Source: Bacillota bacterium
Lineage (GTDB): Bacteria > Bacillota > Bacilli > Paenibacillales > Paenibacillaceae
Length of the DNA: 64,000 nucleotides
Direction of reading: 5' to 3'
Assembly: GCA_023460795.1 (NCBI GenBank)
Contig: JAEWPC010000059.1
Coordinates: 124,001-188,000, forward strand
Each line of letters starts with the position of its first letter. Positions within the stretch are counted from its first letter, which is position 1. The position numbers and the translations under genes were made by a program. Below are positions 18,416-26,825 of the stretch, piece after piece. The notes beneath the pieces are model-generated. The model searched no databases. It was not told where the DNA came from and saw only the letters and a program-made list of their open reading frames with translations.

Positions 18416-19309
18416 ATGATTCATTGCGACGGACTCGTCAAAATTTATAAAACCGCGGATTTGGAAGTCTTCGCCCTGCAAGGACTGGACTTGCACGTCG
18501 AAGACGGGGAACTGATGGCGATCATCGGCAATTCCGGCAGCGGCAAATCCACGCTCCTGAATATGCTCGGAGGCTTGGATAAACCATCCGCTGGCAAGCT
18601 GCTCGTGGACGGCAAAGATTTGCTCAAGTTCCGCGAGAGAGACCTCGTAAAGTATAAGCGGGACACGGTAGGCTTCGTCTGGCAGAATAACGCGAGGAAT
18701 CTGATCCCTTATCTCACCGCGCTCGAGAACGTGGAGCTGCCCATTCTGCTTCGGGGCAAGCGACGCCGACTGAAAGCGATGGAGCTGCTGGAAGCGGTCG
18801 GCCTCGGCCATCGCATGAAGAACAAGCTTAGCGAGCTATCCGGCGGCGAGCAGCAGCGTGTGGCGATTGCCATCGCGCTCGCGAACGAACCGCGGTTGCT
18901 ACTGGCAGATGAGCCGACCGGCTCCTTGGATACGACGACGTCCAATCAAGTGCTGGACTTATTCCGGTCGCTCAACCGGACGATGGGCATTACGATCGTT
19001 ATCGTTACCCATGACCCGCTGCTCGCGCGGAAGGTGGATCGCGTCGTTCAGATTCGCGACGGCAAGACGTCGGCGGAGATGATTCGCAAAGTATCGTACG
19101 CCGCGGAATTGGAGTTGCTTCAAGCCGAGCAAGCGCAAGCGGACTCCGAGACCCATGAGGAGTTCGCGGTCATCGACAAGGCGGGCCGCCTGCAAATCCC
19201 CGGCGGTTATCTGGACTCCGAAGGCTTCAAGGGAAGCAACAAAGTTCGCGTAGAGATGGAAGACGGACGGATTATCCTGTATCCGTCCGAGGAGAGGAAA
19301 ACCGGCTGA
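18416..19309 (+). CDS. ABC exporter ATP-binding protein with AbrB-like C-terminal extension
   Basis: A 297-residue ATPase. Residues 1-225 are a LolD-type domain: GNSGSGKST Walker A, VWQNNARNLIP Q-loop, LSGGEQQRV signature, LLLADEPTGS Walker B, VTHD switch. The last 55 residues (about 243-297) are extra: FAVIDKAGRLQIP...YLDSEGF...KVRVEMEDGRIILYP looks like a SpoVT/AbrB swapped-hairpin module (DKxGRxxIP pattern), which usually binds DNA or mediates dimerisation. The operon already has one ATPase, so the two may form a heterodimer with the two-half permease. The extension assignment is by motif reading only. Confidence 0.85.
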   Translation: MIHCDGLVKIYKTADLEVFALQGLDLHVEDGELMAIIGNSGSGKSTLLNMLGGLDKPSAGKLLVDGKDLLKFRERDLVKYKRDTVGFVWQNNARNLIPYLTALENVELPILLRGKRRRLKAMELLEAVGLGHRMKNKLSELSGGEQQRVAIAIALANEPRLLLADEPTGSLDTTTSNQVLDLFRSLNRTMGITIVIVTHDPLLARKVDRVVQIRDGKTSAEMIRKVSYAAELELLQAEQAQADSETHEEFAVIDKAGRLQIPGGYLDSEGFKGSNKVRVEMEDGRIILYPSEERKTG

Positions 19310-19344
19310 CGCCGGCCTAATCCGATCATACGAGGTGTCCCAAT

Positions 19345-21162
19345 TTGAGAACAAAAAAGTTTGCGATCGTCATCCCCGTTATCATTGTCGCGGCGCTTGC
19401 GATCGCTTATGTGCGATTCGGCATGCCGGAAGACGAGGGCTCGGCGGTCGTATCGCCGTCTCCGAGCGAGGAAGCCCGAACTCCGCCGCCGACCGATGCG
19501 GCTGCGACTCCTACTCCGAGCGCAAGCGTTCAGGAGACGAAGACGTTAGGAGTAGAGCAGAGTATTCCGTCGCTTAAAGACGTATTTAAAGACGACTTCA
19601 TGCTTGGAACCGCCTCGCTCGTGAACGAAATCTCCGATCCGGACGGACCGGATGCCCGGTTGATCAAGAAACATTTCAACAGCCTGACGGCCGGCAACGA
19701 GCTGAAGTGGGACGCGACGGAGCCGCGGGAAGGTCAGTTCAATTTCACGCGGTCGGACCGAATGGTGGATTTCGCGACGAACAACGGGATCGCATTCCGC
19801 GGACATACGTTGATCTGGCATAGCCAGACGCCGGGATGGGTGTTCCGCGACGACAAAGGCGACCTCGTAAGCAAAGAAGTGCTGTTCGCGCGAATGAAAA
19901 AGCATATCGAGACGGTGGTCGGAAGGTATAAAGGCCAAATATACGCTTGGGATGTCGTTAACGAGGTTATAGAGCCTGGAGACAAGCAGCCGAATGGGCT
20001 TCGCAACAGTCTATGGTATCAAATCGCCGGAGAGGAATTCATCGTGAAAGCGTTCGAGTACGCGCATGAAGCCGACCCGGACGCGAAGCTGTTCATTAAC
20101 GATTACAACACGGATATGCCCGACAAGCGTCAGTTGCTGCACGATTTGATCAAACGGCTGAAAGCGGAAGGCGTGCCGATCGACGGCGTCGGACATCAGA
20201 CGCACATCGGAATTCTATACCCGTCTTCGCTCCAGTTGGATCAAATGATCCAAGCGTTCACGGATCTCGGCATCGACCAGCAGATCACCGAGATGGATAT
20301 GAGCGTCTATACGAGCGACGCCGAAGCTTTCGATACGTTCCCGGAGGACTTGCGGATTAGGCAGGCGTATCGGTATAAAGAAATTTTCGACGTATTCAAG
20401 AAGCATAAGGATCAGCTTAGCGCCGTTATCTTCTGGGGCAAGGACGATCTGAACACTTGGCTGCGAACGTTCCCGGTCAGACGCAACAATTGGCCTTTGC
20501 TGTTCGACGAACGACTTCAAGCCAAATACGCGTACTGGGCGCTTGTCGATCCGAGCAAGCTGCCGGAGGACAACATGCCGACCGTTGCGGCGACGAAGCT
20601 CGAGACGGCCGCGAAGACCGGCACTCCGGTCATCGACGGGGACAGGGAGGCGGCTTGGAACGGCACGCACGAATTGACGACCGACCGCTGGGTCATCGGA
20701 GTCAAAGGCTCGACCGCTCGCGTACGAACGTTATGGGATGAAGGCTATCTTTACGTGCTGGCGGAAGTGACGGATTCGAACCTGTCGAAGAAGAGCAAGA
20801 ACGCATGGGAGCAAGATTCCATCGAAATCTTCATCGACGCGAACAATGCCAAGATGGCAGCGTACGAACCGGATGACGGACAGTATCGCGTCAATATCGA
20901 CAACGAAATCTCCGTTAATCCCGAATCGTTGAAGAGCCGTCTCGTATCGGCCGTGAAGCGGACGGAAACCGGCTACATCGTGGAAGCTTCCATCGCTTGG
21001 CCGGGCGCCGCGCCCGCGGCAGGCGATAGGATCGGCTTCGACGTGCAGGTCAACAACGACGAAGACGGAGACGGCGCCCGCGACAGTGTCGCGGCGTGGA
21101 GCGATGCTTCGGGACAGTCGTATCAGAGCACGGCGGGCTTCGGGGAGTTGAGGCTCAAATGA
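19345..21162 (+). CDS. Membrane-anchored GH10 endo-1,4-beta-xylanase with CBM9
   Basis: A 605-residue retaining xylanase. TTG start (19345) behind GAGGTG. Residues 5-24 form one hydrophobic helix without an obvious cleavage or lipobox, so it is probably anchored with its enzyme outside; a Pro/Ser/Thr/Ala-rich linker follows to about 62. The GH10 barrel spans about 70-400: ITEMDMS carries nucleophile E316, DVVNEVIEPG carries acid/base E207, and WHSQTPGW and FWGKDD line the site. A family 9 carbohydrate-binding module fills about 415-605. Its stop overlaps the next start (ATGA), and it follows the exporter ATPase by only 35 bases, suggesting one operon. It should release xylo-oligosaccharides for the importers downstream. 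Confidence 0.93.
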   Translation: MRTKKFAIVIPVIIVAALAIAYVRFGMPEDEGSAVVSPSPSEEARTPPPTDAAATPTPSASVQETKTLGVEQSIPSLKDVFKDDFMLGTASLVNEISDPDGPDARLIKKHFNSLTAGNELKWDATEPREGQFNFTRSDRMVDFATNNGIAFRGHTLIWHSQTPGWVFRDDKGDLVSKEVLFARMKKHIETVVGRYKGQIYAWDVVNEVIEPGDKQPNGLRNSLWYQIAGEEFIVKAFEYAHEADPDAKLFINDYNTDMPDKRQLLHDLIKRLKAEGVPIDGVGHQTHIGILYPSSLQLDQMIQAFTDLGIDQQITEMDMSVYTSDAEAFDTFPEDLRIRQAYRYKEIFDVFKKHKDQLSAVIFWGKDDLNTWLRTFPVRRNNWPLLFDERLQAKYAYWALVDPSKLPEDNMPTVAATKLETAAKTGTPVIDGDREAAWNGTHELTTDRWVIGVKGSTARVRTLWDEGYLYVLAEVTDSNLSKKSKNAWEQDSIEIFIDANNAKMAAYEPDDGQYRVNIDNEISVNPESLKSRLVSAVKRTETGYIVEASIAWPGAAPAAGDRIGFDVQVNNDEDGDGARDSVAAWSDASGQSYQSTAGFGELRLK

Positions 21163-23162
21163 ATCTTAAAAGGTTGATCGTTCTCTCCGTCGCCTTAGTC
21201 GTCGCGGTCGCGGTCCTCTATTCGAGCTTATCCTCGAGGTCCGATCAGAAGAAGCCGGTTAGCGGCATTACGGACTCGCGGGCGGAACCGGAAGCGACGC
21301 TGCAGGCGGGCATTCAAGAGATGGACTTGAACCTTCGCCGAGATCAAGGCGCGACCTATACGTTGCGATTGCTGATGGACGAATATCCGGAGCCCGAGCA
21401 GGTCCGCCTTATTCGCGCGATTGTTGATTTTCCTGAAGAATTCGAGGTTGTCGGCGTCACCCCTAACAAAAGTAACTTGCCTACTTCTGACGCGATATTC
21501 CATAATAGGACGAACGGCAGCGTTGAATTCGTCGTCCGCCATGCGGACAACTCGGCGGTAACGTTCAACAACACGGACGCGAGCAGAGAGTGGGCTACGG
21601 TCGAATTCAGGTTGAAGCAAGATTTGACTCATACCTATAAGGAGGCTATTACATTGAGCCAATTCGAGATCGAAGACAAAGACAATCAAGCGGTTTCGTA
21701 CAACACGGACGGTGCATCCGTCCAAGCCGAGTACACGGCACCGGCGGACGCGGTCGGCAAGCTGCCGCCGAACGGGAACCCGCTCGTCTCCCATCGGTTC
21801 GGCGCGGACCCCTACGCGCTCGTATACGGGGATCGCGTCTATCTGTACGCGACGAACGACGTGCTGGAATACGACGCCGACGGCAACGTGAAAGACAATA
21901 CATACTCCAGCATTAACACGATATCCGTTATTTCGTCGGACGACCTGGCCAACTGGACCGATCATGGCGAGATTGCGGTAGCAGGCTCGAAAGGCGCTGC
22001 CAAATGGGCGACGCAATCGTGGGCTCCGGCCGCCGCCCACAAAGTGATTAACGGACAAGACAAGTTCTTCCTCTACTTCGCGAACAATGCGAGCGGTATC
22101 GGAGTATTGACGAGCGACAGCCCGACCGGGCCTTGGGTGGATCCGATCGGCCAAGCGCTCGTGACCCGCGCGACGCCGGGCGTCGAGGCCGTTACTTGGC
22201 TATTCGACCCTGCGGTGCTCGTCGACGACGTCGGCAAAGCTTATCTGTATTTCGGAGGCGGCGTACCGGAAGGCAAAGACGCGATGCCGGACACCGCTAG
22301 AGTGATGGAGCTCGGTCCCGATATGATCAGCGTCGTCGGCGAAGCGAAGACGATTCCGGCGCCTTTCATGTTCGAGGATGCGGGCATCAATAAGGTGAAC
22401 GGCACTTATTACTATACGTATTGCTCCAACTTCTACGAAGGAGAACGCCCGGAAGGCAGTCCTCCCGCCGGTGAAATCGCGTATATGACGAGCGACAACC
22501 CGATGGGACCGTGGACGTATCACGGATCGATCCTCAAAAATCCCGGCCACTTCTTCGGCGTCGGCGGCAACAATCACCACGTGATCTTCCCGTTCCAAGG
22601 CACGTGGTATATCGCGTATCACGCGCAGACGTTGTCGAAGGCGATGGGCGTGCCGAAGGGCTACCGCTCCACGCAATTGAACCAAGTTACCTTCGCCGAA
22701 GACGGCTCCATTCCGGAGATTCAAGCCGATTATAAGGGCGTGCCGCAGATTAAGCCGTTCAATCCATACGCAAGCGTCGCCGCGGCGACGATCGGATGGA
22801 ACGCAGGCATCGCGACGGAGAAGGTCGTCGATGAGGAAGGCCGGCAGTCCGCGGTCGTGTCGGGCATCGACGACGCGGATTGGATCGCCCTGTCCCAAGT
22901 CGATTTCGGCAGCAAGGGAGCCTCCTCGTTCATCGCTTCGGTATCCGGCGCTTCCGAGACCGCTTATATCGATCTTCGTCTCGATTCCCTGAACGGGAAG
23001 TCGATCGGCATCCTGGAAGTATCCAAGACGTCCGGAGACGAATGGAACGAAATCTCGACGAAGGTTGCCGGAGCGGTCGGCGTCCATGATCTGTATCTCG
23101 TCTTCGGCGGCAAGCCGGGACAGAACCTGTTCAAGCTGCAAAGCTGGCAGTTCGCGGAGTAA
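21159..23162 (+). CDS. Exported GH43 glycosidase with cohesin-like and CBM6-like domains
   Basis: A 667-residue enzyme starting at ATG 21159 inside the ATGA overlap with the xylanase gene. Residues 1-25 are a signal/anchor helix. Residues about 48-190 resemble a cohesin-type beta-sandwich (RLLMDEYPEPEQVRLIRAIV... DASREWATVEFRL), followed by the GH43 five-bladed propeller (about 200-540), and a CBM6-like jelly roll (about 545-667). The inverting-enzyme triad is visible: D217 (FGADPYAL), D350 (FDPAVL) and E406 (MFEDAGI). GH43 members act as beta-xylosidases, arabinofuranosidases or arabinoxylan debranching enzymes; the exact one is open. The neighbour GH10 xylanase implies arabinoxylan as substrate. 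A strong terminator follows. Confidence 0.9.
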   Translation: MNLKRLIVLSVALVVAVAVLYSSLSSRSDQKKPVSGITDSRAEPEATLQAGIQEMDLNLRRDQGATYTLRLLMDEYPEPEQVRLIRAIVDFPEEFEVVGVTPNKSNLPTSDAIFHNRTNGSVEFVVRHADNSAVTFNNTDASREWATVEFRLKQDLTHTYKEAITLSQFEIEDKDNQAVSYNTDGASVQAEYTAPADAVGKLPPNGNPLVSHRFGADPYALVYGDRVYLYATNDVLEYDADGNVKDNTYSSINTISVISSDDLANWTDHGEIAVAGSKGAAKWATQSWAPAAAHKVINGQDKFFLYFANNASGIGVLTSDSPTGPWVDPIGQALVTRATPGVEAVTWLFDPAVLVDDVGKAYLYFGGGVPEGKDAMPDTARVMELGPDMISVVGEAKTIPAPFMFEDAGINKVNGTYYYTYCSNFYEGERPEGSPPAGEIAYMTSDNPMGPWTYHGSILKNPGHFFGVGGNNHHVIFPFQGTWYIAYHAQTLSKAMGVPKGYRSTQLNQVTFAEDGSIPEIQADYKGVPQIKPFNPYASVAAATIGWNAGIATEKVVDEEGRQSAVVSGIDDADWIALSQVDFGSKGASSFIASVSGASETAYIDLRLDSLNGKSIGILEVSKTSGDEWNEISTKVAGAVGVHDLYLVFGGKPGQNLFKLQSWQFAE

Positions 23163-23202
23163 CATCCTCGGCGCGCTGAAGCGACATCGCCTAAAGACGA
23201 AG

Positions 23203-23231
23203 AGCCGCACGAAGGTCGTGCGGCTTTTTGG
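23203..23231 (+). terminator. Terminator of exporter-xylanase operon
   Basis: AGCCGCACGA (23203-23212) pairs with TCGTGCGGCT (23216-23225) around a 3-base loop, then TTTTT. Confidence 0.92.
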
Positions 23232-23307
23232 CGTCCGTTACGCGCAATAGGTAAAGATCGGGTAACGAATGCAACAAATGAACCTTGTTTTATCGGAAGC
23301 TAGCTTG

Positions 23308-23329
23308 GATAATAAGATTATTTATTATC
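23308..23329. promoter_or_regulatory. AT-rich palindrome upstream of solute-binding/two-component operon
   Basis: GATAATAA (23308-23315) and TTATTATC (23322-23329) are perfect 8-bp inverted arms with a 6-base spacer, 41 bases before the preferred start codon at 23370. A candidate regulator site; possible promoter elements overlap but no convincing -35/-10 pair was found. Confidence 0.35.
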
Positions 23330-23369
23330 GTAGAGTTCTGTCCCAATGTCGATACATAGGGGGGCCGTT

Positions 23370-25055
23370 ATGACAAGGATGAAATCCGCCATGAAGCCGT
23401 TCCTCGCCACTCTCGTCTCGATCACGCTATTATCCTCTTGCTTTCAGGGCGGAGGTTCGAGCCAGACGACGACTTCTCCGTCAAGCAAGGCCGAAGACCG
23501 TTCGCCGGAGGCCGCGCTTAACGCGGACCGTCAGCCGATCGACCTCACGTTCGCTCGGGAGATCACCGATCTGGACAATCTATTGAAGCCGTTTCCGGGA
23601 GAGACGCTGGAAGACAATAGATGGACCCGGATCTATGAGCTGGAGCTCGGCATTCGGATCAAATACGACTGGACGGCCAAGGGAGATCAATTTCGACAGA
23701 AGCTCGGAATCTCGCTCGCCACCGGCAATATTCCGGACGTCGTGCGAGTAGACGCGCAGCAGCTTAGGGAGCTGAGCAACGCCGGGCTGATCCAAGACTT
23801 ATCAGAGGTTTACGTCAAATACGCAACCCCGTTCACGAAGCAGGTGCTAAGCCAGGAGGGTAGCGGACCGTTCGAAGCGGCTACGATAGACGGCAAGCTG
23901 ATGGGCATTCCGGAATCGTCGTCTTCGATCGAAGGGGCGGAATACATCTGGATCCGAACGGATTGGCTGGATACGCTAGGCCTTCAGCCCCCTCGTACGA
24001 TGGAAGAGCTGCTCACGATTTCGAAAGCGTTTACAGAAGATGACCCGGACCGGAACGGGATGAAGGATACGTTCGGACTCGCGATGACGAACTATATTTG
24101 GGACCCCGTGGCCGGTTTAATGGGATTCATGGCCGGGTACGGCGCGTATCCAAGGTTATGGTTGAAGGACGAATCGGGAAGTCTCGTCTTCGGAGGCATT
24201 CAACCCGAGGTCAAAGAGGCGCTGCGAACGCTGCAGATGATGTATCGGAGCGGCCAGATCGACGGCGAATTCGCGATGAAGGACGGGGCCAAAGTCAAGA
24301 ACGATACGGCCGACGGCAAGATCGGAATCGTATACGGCGAGCAATGGAGCTCCTTCTGGCTGGGATTGAGCCGCGAGCGTAATCCGCGATCGGACTGGCA
24401 GGCTTACCCGATCGTCGGCATTGCCGGGCTAACGCCCAAGGTGCCGCTTCCTTTCAGCACGAACCAATATTTAGCCGTCAGGAAAGGATACGCCCATCCG
24501 GAAGCGATCGTACAGCTCATCAATCTGCATTTGGAGAAAAATTGGGGGCCAACCGCCGAATACGAAACGTATTACAGCACTCCGTTCCCCGCTTGGCAGC
24601 TGTCACCCGTGACGCCGTTCCCGCCGAAGAAAAACCTGGAGGCGTATCTTCAGCTTGCCGAAGCGCGAAGAACCGGCAACAAGTCGGTGCTCAGGGATGA
24701 AGCGAAGGCGATCCAGAAGAACATCGATCTGTACTTGGCCGGAGGCCCGGATAAAGAAACGGGTTGGGGTTGGGAGCGGACGTACGGACCTACGGGAGCG
24801 TTCGCGATTCTCGACCAATACGAGAGGAACGGGCAGCTGCTCTACGAGAATTTCGTGGGCGGACCGACGGAGACGATGATCGAGAAGCAGTCGATTCTGA
24901 ATAACCTGCTTTACGATACGTATATCAACATCATCCTAGGCAATCCGATCGCGGAATTCGACAGATTCGTAGAGGAGTGGCGCAGGCTCGGCGGCGACAA
25001 GATCACGGCCGAGGTCAACGAATGGTATGCCGGCAGGGGTCGCAATCTGAACTAA
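23370..25055 (+). CDS. Extracellular solute-binding lipoprotein (LplA-like) linked to a two-component system
   Basis: A 561-residue carbohydrate-binding protein of the large family 1 kind. ATG 23370 is preferred because GGGGGG lies 6-7 bases upstream; an in-frame ATG at 23346 lacks one. Lipobox LLSSC with Cys24. Motifs DVVRVDAQQLRELSNAGLIQDLSEVY, RTDWLDTLGLQPPRTMEELL, and DPDRNGMKDTFGLAM (a likely calcium-binding loop) are family hallmarks. There is no permease next to it: the kinase gene begins 28 bases later. It may therefore feed a transporter encoded elsewhere (the 29531-42308 cluster) or present ligand to the kinase sensor domain. Confidence 0.88.
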   Translation: MTRMKSAMKPFLATLVSITLLSSCFQGGGSSQTTTSPSSKAEDRSPEAALNADRQPIDLTFAREITDLDNLLKPFPGETLEDNRWTRIYELELGIRIKYDWTAKGDQFRQKLGISLATGNIPDVVRVDAQQLRELSNAGLIQDLSEVYVKYATPFTKQVLSQEGSGPFEAATIDGKLMGIPESSSSIEGAEYIWIRTDWLDTLGLQPPRTMEELLTISKAFTEDDPDRNGMKDTFGLAMTNYIWDPVAGLMGFMAGYGAYPRLWLKDESGSLVFGGIQPEVKEALRTLQMMYRSGQIDGEFAMKDGAKVKNDTADGKIGIVYGEQWSSFWLGLSRERNPRSDWQAYPIVGIAGLTPKVPLPFSTNQYLAVRKGYAHPEAIVQLINLHLEKNWGPTAEYETYYSTPFPAWQLSPVTPFPPKKNLEAYLQLAEARRTGNKSVLRDEAKAIQKNIDLYLAGGPDKETGWGWERTYGPTGAFAILDQYERNGQLLYENFVGGPTETMIEKQSILNNLLYDTYINIILGNPIAEFDRFVEEWRRLGGDKITAEVNEWYAGRGRNLN

Positions 25056-25082
25056 CAGGCACGTCGCATCGGAGGAATCCAT

Positions 25083-26825
25083 TTGCTGAAATTTCCCGCC
25101 AACTCGTTCCGCAAGACCTTATTCGTCAGACTCGTCGTCACTTATCTCGTCGTGATTCTGCCGGTTATTCTATTGGGCTTCTATCTGTACAATTGGAGCT
25201 ATAAGAACGCCAGCCAGGATCTATCGAGAGCGACGTTATCTCAGTTATCCGATTACTTGGGCGATCTGAACCGGGAGATCGAATGGATGGAAATCCAGCA
25301 ATTCGATCTGCTGGAGGACAGCGACCTGAACAGGCTTGCGGTCACCTGGGACATGATGGATAACGTCGAAAGACGAACGAGCATGAATTACTTGGTTCAT
25401 CGGTTGACGACGTTGAAGACGAGCAGCGCCTATATTAAAGACGTCGAAGTGCATATCCGCTCCATCGGCAAGACCGTATCGGCCGGCAACGCCGCGCACG
25501 AATTCGATGCGGAAAGCTATGACTTTTTCCGTTCGATCACGTACAAGAAGGAGAACCGGCTGATCAACCGCGACAACTCCATCAATCTCAGCGTAGCCAG
25601 ACAAAGCGGAGCGAAGGGCGAGGAACCGCTGTTCATCGTGCAGATCGAACTGGATTCACAGAAGCTGAAGGAATCGTTGCGGCAAGTGAACATGTACCCC
25701 GAGAGCAGGTCGTTCCTGTTGTCCGGCATGTCCGGATTTACGCTGGGGAGCGATGCGGAATCGGACAATATGCTTCCGAGTTATAGGGACGCCATGCGGG
25801 ACGCGAACGAGAACATGCCGGTGCTGACGGTAGACGGAACGAAGTATCACGTCGACCAGGTTCATTCCGATGAACTGGATCTGACCGTGGTGACCTGCTT
25901 GCCCGAAGAAGCCGTCAAACGACCGTTGAAACGGTTCGAGAAGTGGGGATGGTTATTCGCGGTTACTTCCGGCTGCGCCATATTGATTTACGCCTTCTCC
26001 ACGTACCGGTTCGTTCATAAGCCGCTTTTGGTTCTCGTGCAAAGCTTCCGCAGGATGGAGGGCGGGGCGTTGGACATTCAAATCAAGCATGAGCAGAAAG
26101 ACGAGTTCGGCTTTCTATACAACCGCTTTAACTTGATGCTAAGGAAATTGCAGGCGCTGATCGATCAAGATTTCAAGCAGAAATTGATGATGCAGAAAGC
26201 GGAGCTGAAGCAGCTGCAATCGCAGATCAATCCGCATTTTCTATACAACAGCTTCTTTATTCTGAACTCTCTGGCCAAGACCGGCGATCTGGAACGAATC
26301 GAGCAATTCACGATTATGCTCGGCGAGTATTTCCGGTTCATCACGCGCAACGGGGAAGACAACGTGAAGCTGGCGGAAGAGATTAAGCATTCCCGCATGT
26401 ATACCGAAATTCAGAAGCTCCGTTTCTCGAGGCGAATCGGCGTACAGTTCGACGAATTGCCGGCGGAGATGGAAGAGATACGGGTGCCGAGGCTGATTAT
26501 TCAACCTTTAATCGAGAATGCCTACGAACACAGTCTTGAGTCCATGCCGGATGAAGGGAAGCTTCGCGTGTCGTTCGAGACCGAGCCCGGCGAGTCGAGA
26601 ATTATCGTCGAAGACAGCGGGGGAATCGGCGATGAAGCCATCAAAGCATTGAACGAGCGGCTGGCACGTGCGGACGAGGCCCATGAAATGACGGGAATTT
26701 TCAATATTCATCGAAGAATCGTTCTGATCTACGGGGAAGGCAGCGGCTTGTATCTGTCGAGAAGCGAGCTTGGCGGCTTGAAGGTTACGGTACGAATACG
26801 GTCGGAGGAGGAAAGACATGTATAG
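25083..26825 (+). CDS. YesM-type sensor histidine kinase
   Basis: A 580-residue membrane kinase. Two transmembrane helices (about 15-37 and 285-305) flank a 250-residue extracellular sensor domain; a HAMP linker (about 305-360), the His_kinase phosphoacceptor segment QSQINPHFLYNS with H385, and a GHKL ATPase domain (IQPLIENAYEH; DSGGIG) follow. Translation begins at TTG 25083 behind GGAGG. It overlaps its response regulator gene by 8 bases. YesM/YesN pairs in Gram-positive bacteria usually sense extracellular oligosaccharides and induce their uptake genes, which here fits xylo- or aldouronate-type oligosaccharides. Confidence 0.92.
   Translation: MLKFPANSFRKTLFVRLVVTYLVVILPVILLGFYLYNWSYKNASQDLSRATLSQLSDYLGDLNREIEWMEIQQFDLLEDSDLNRLAVTWDMMDNVERRTSMNYLVHRLTTLKTSSAYIKDVEVHIRSIGKTVSAGNAAHEFDAESYDFFRSITYKKENRLINRDNSINLSVARQSGAKGEEPLFIVQIELDSQKLKESLRQVNMYPESRSFLLSGMSGFTLGSDAESDNMLPSYRDAMRDANENMPVLTVDGTKYHVDQVHSDELDLTVVTCLPEEAVKRPLKRFEKWGWLFAVTSGCAILIYAFSTYRFVHKPLLVLVQSFRRMEGGALDIQIKHEQKDEFGFLYNRFNLMLRKLQALIDQDFKQKLMMQKAELKQLQSQINPHFLYNSFFILNSLAKTGDLERIEQFTIMLGEYFRFITRNGEDNVKLAEEIKHSRMYTEIQKLRFSRRIGVQFDELPAEMEEIRVPRLIIQPLIENAYEHSLESMPDEGKLRVSFETEPGESRIIVEDSGGIGDEAIKALNERLARADEAHEMTGIFNIHRRIVLIYGEGSGLYLSRSELGGLKVTVRIRSEEERHV

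Noticed and set aside
22200..23210. Antisense frame opposite the GH43 gene
   Set aside because: Shadow frame; the plus strand carries a convincing GH43 with all catalytic residues.
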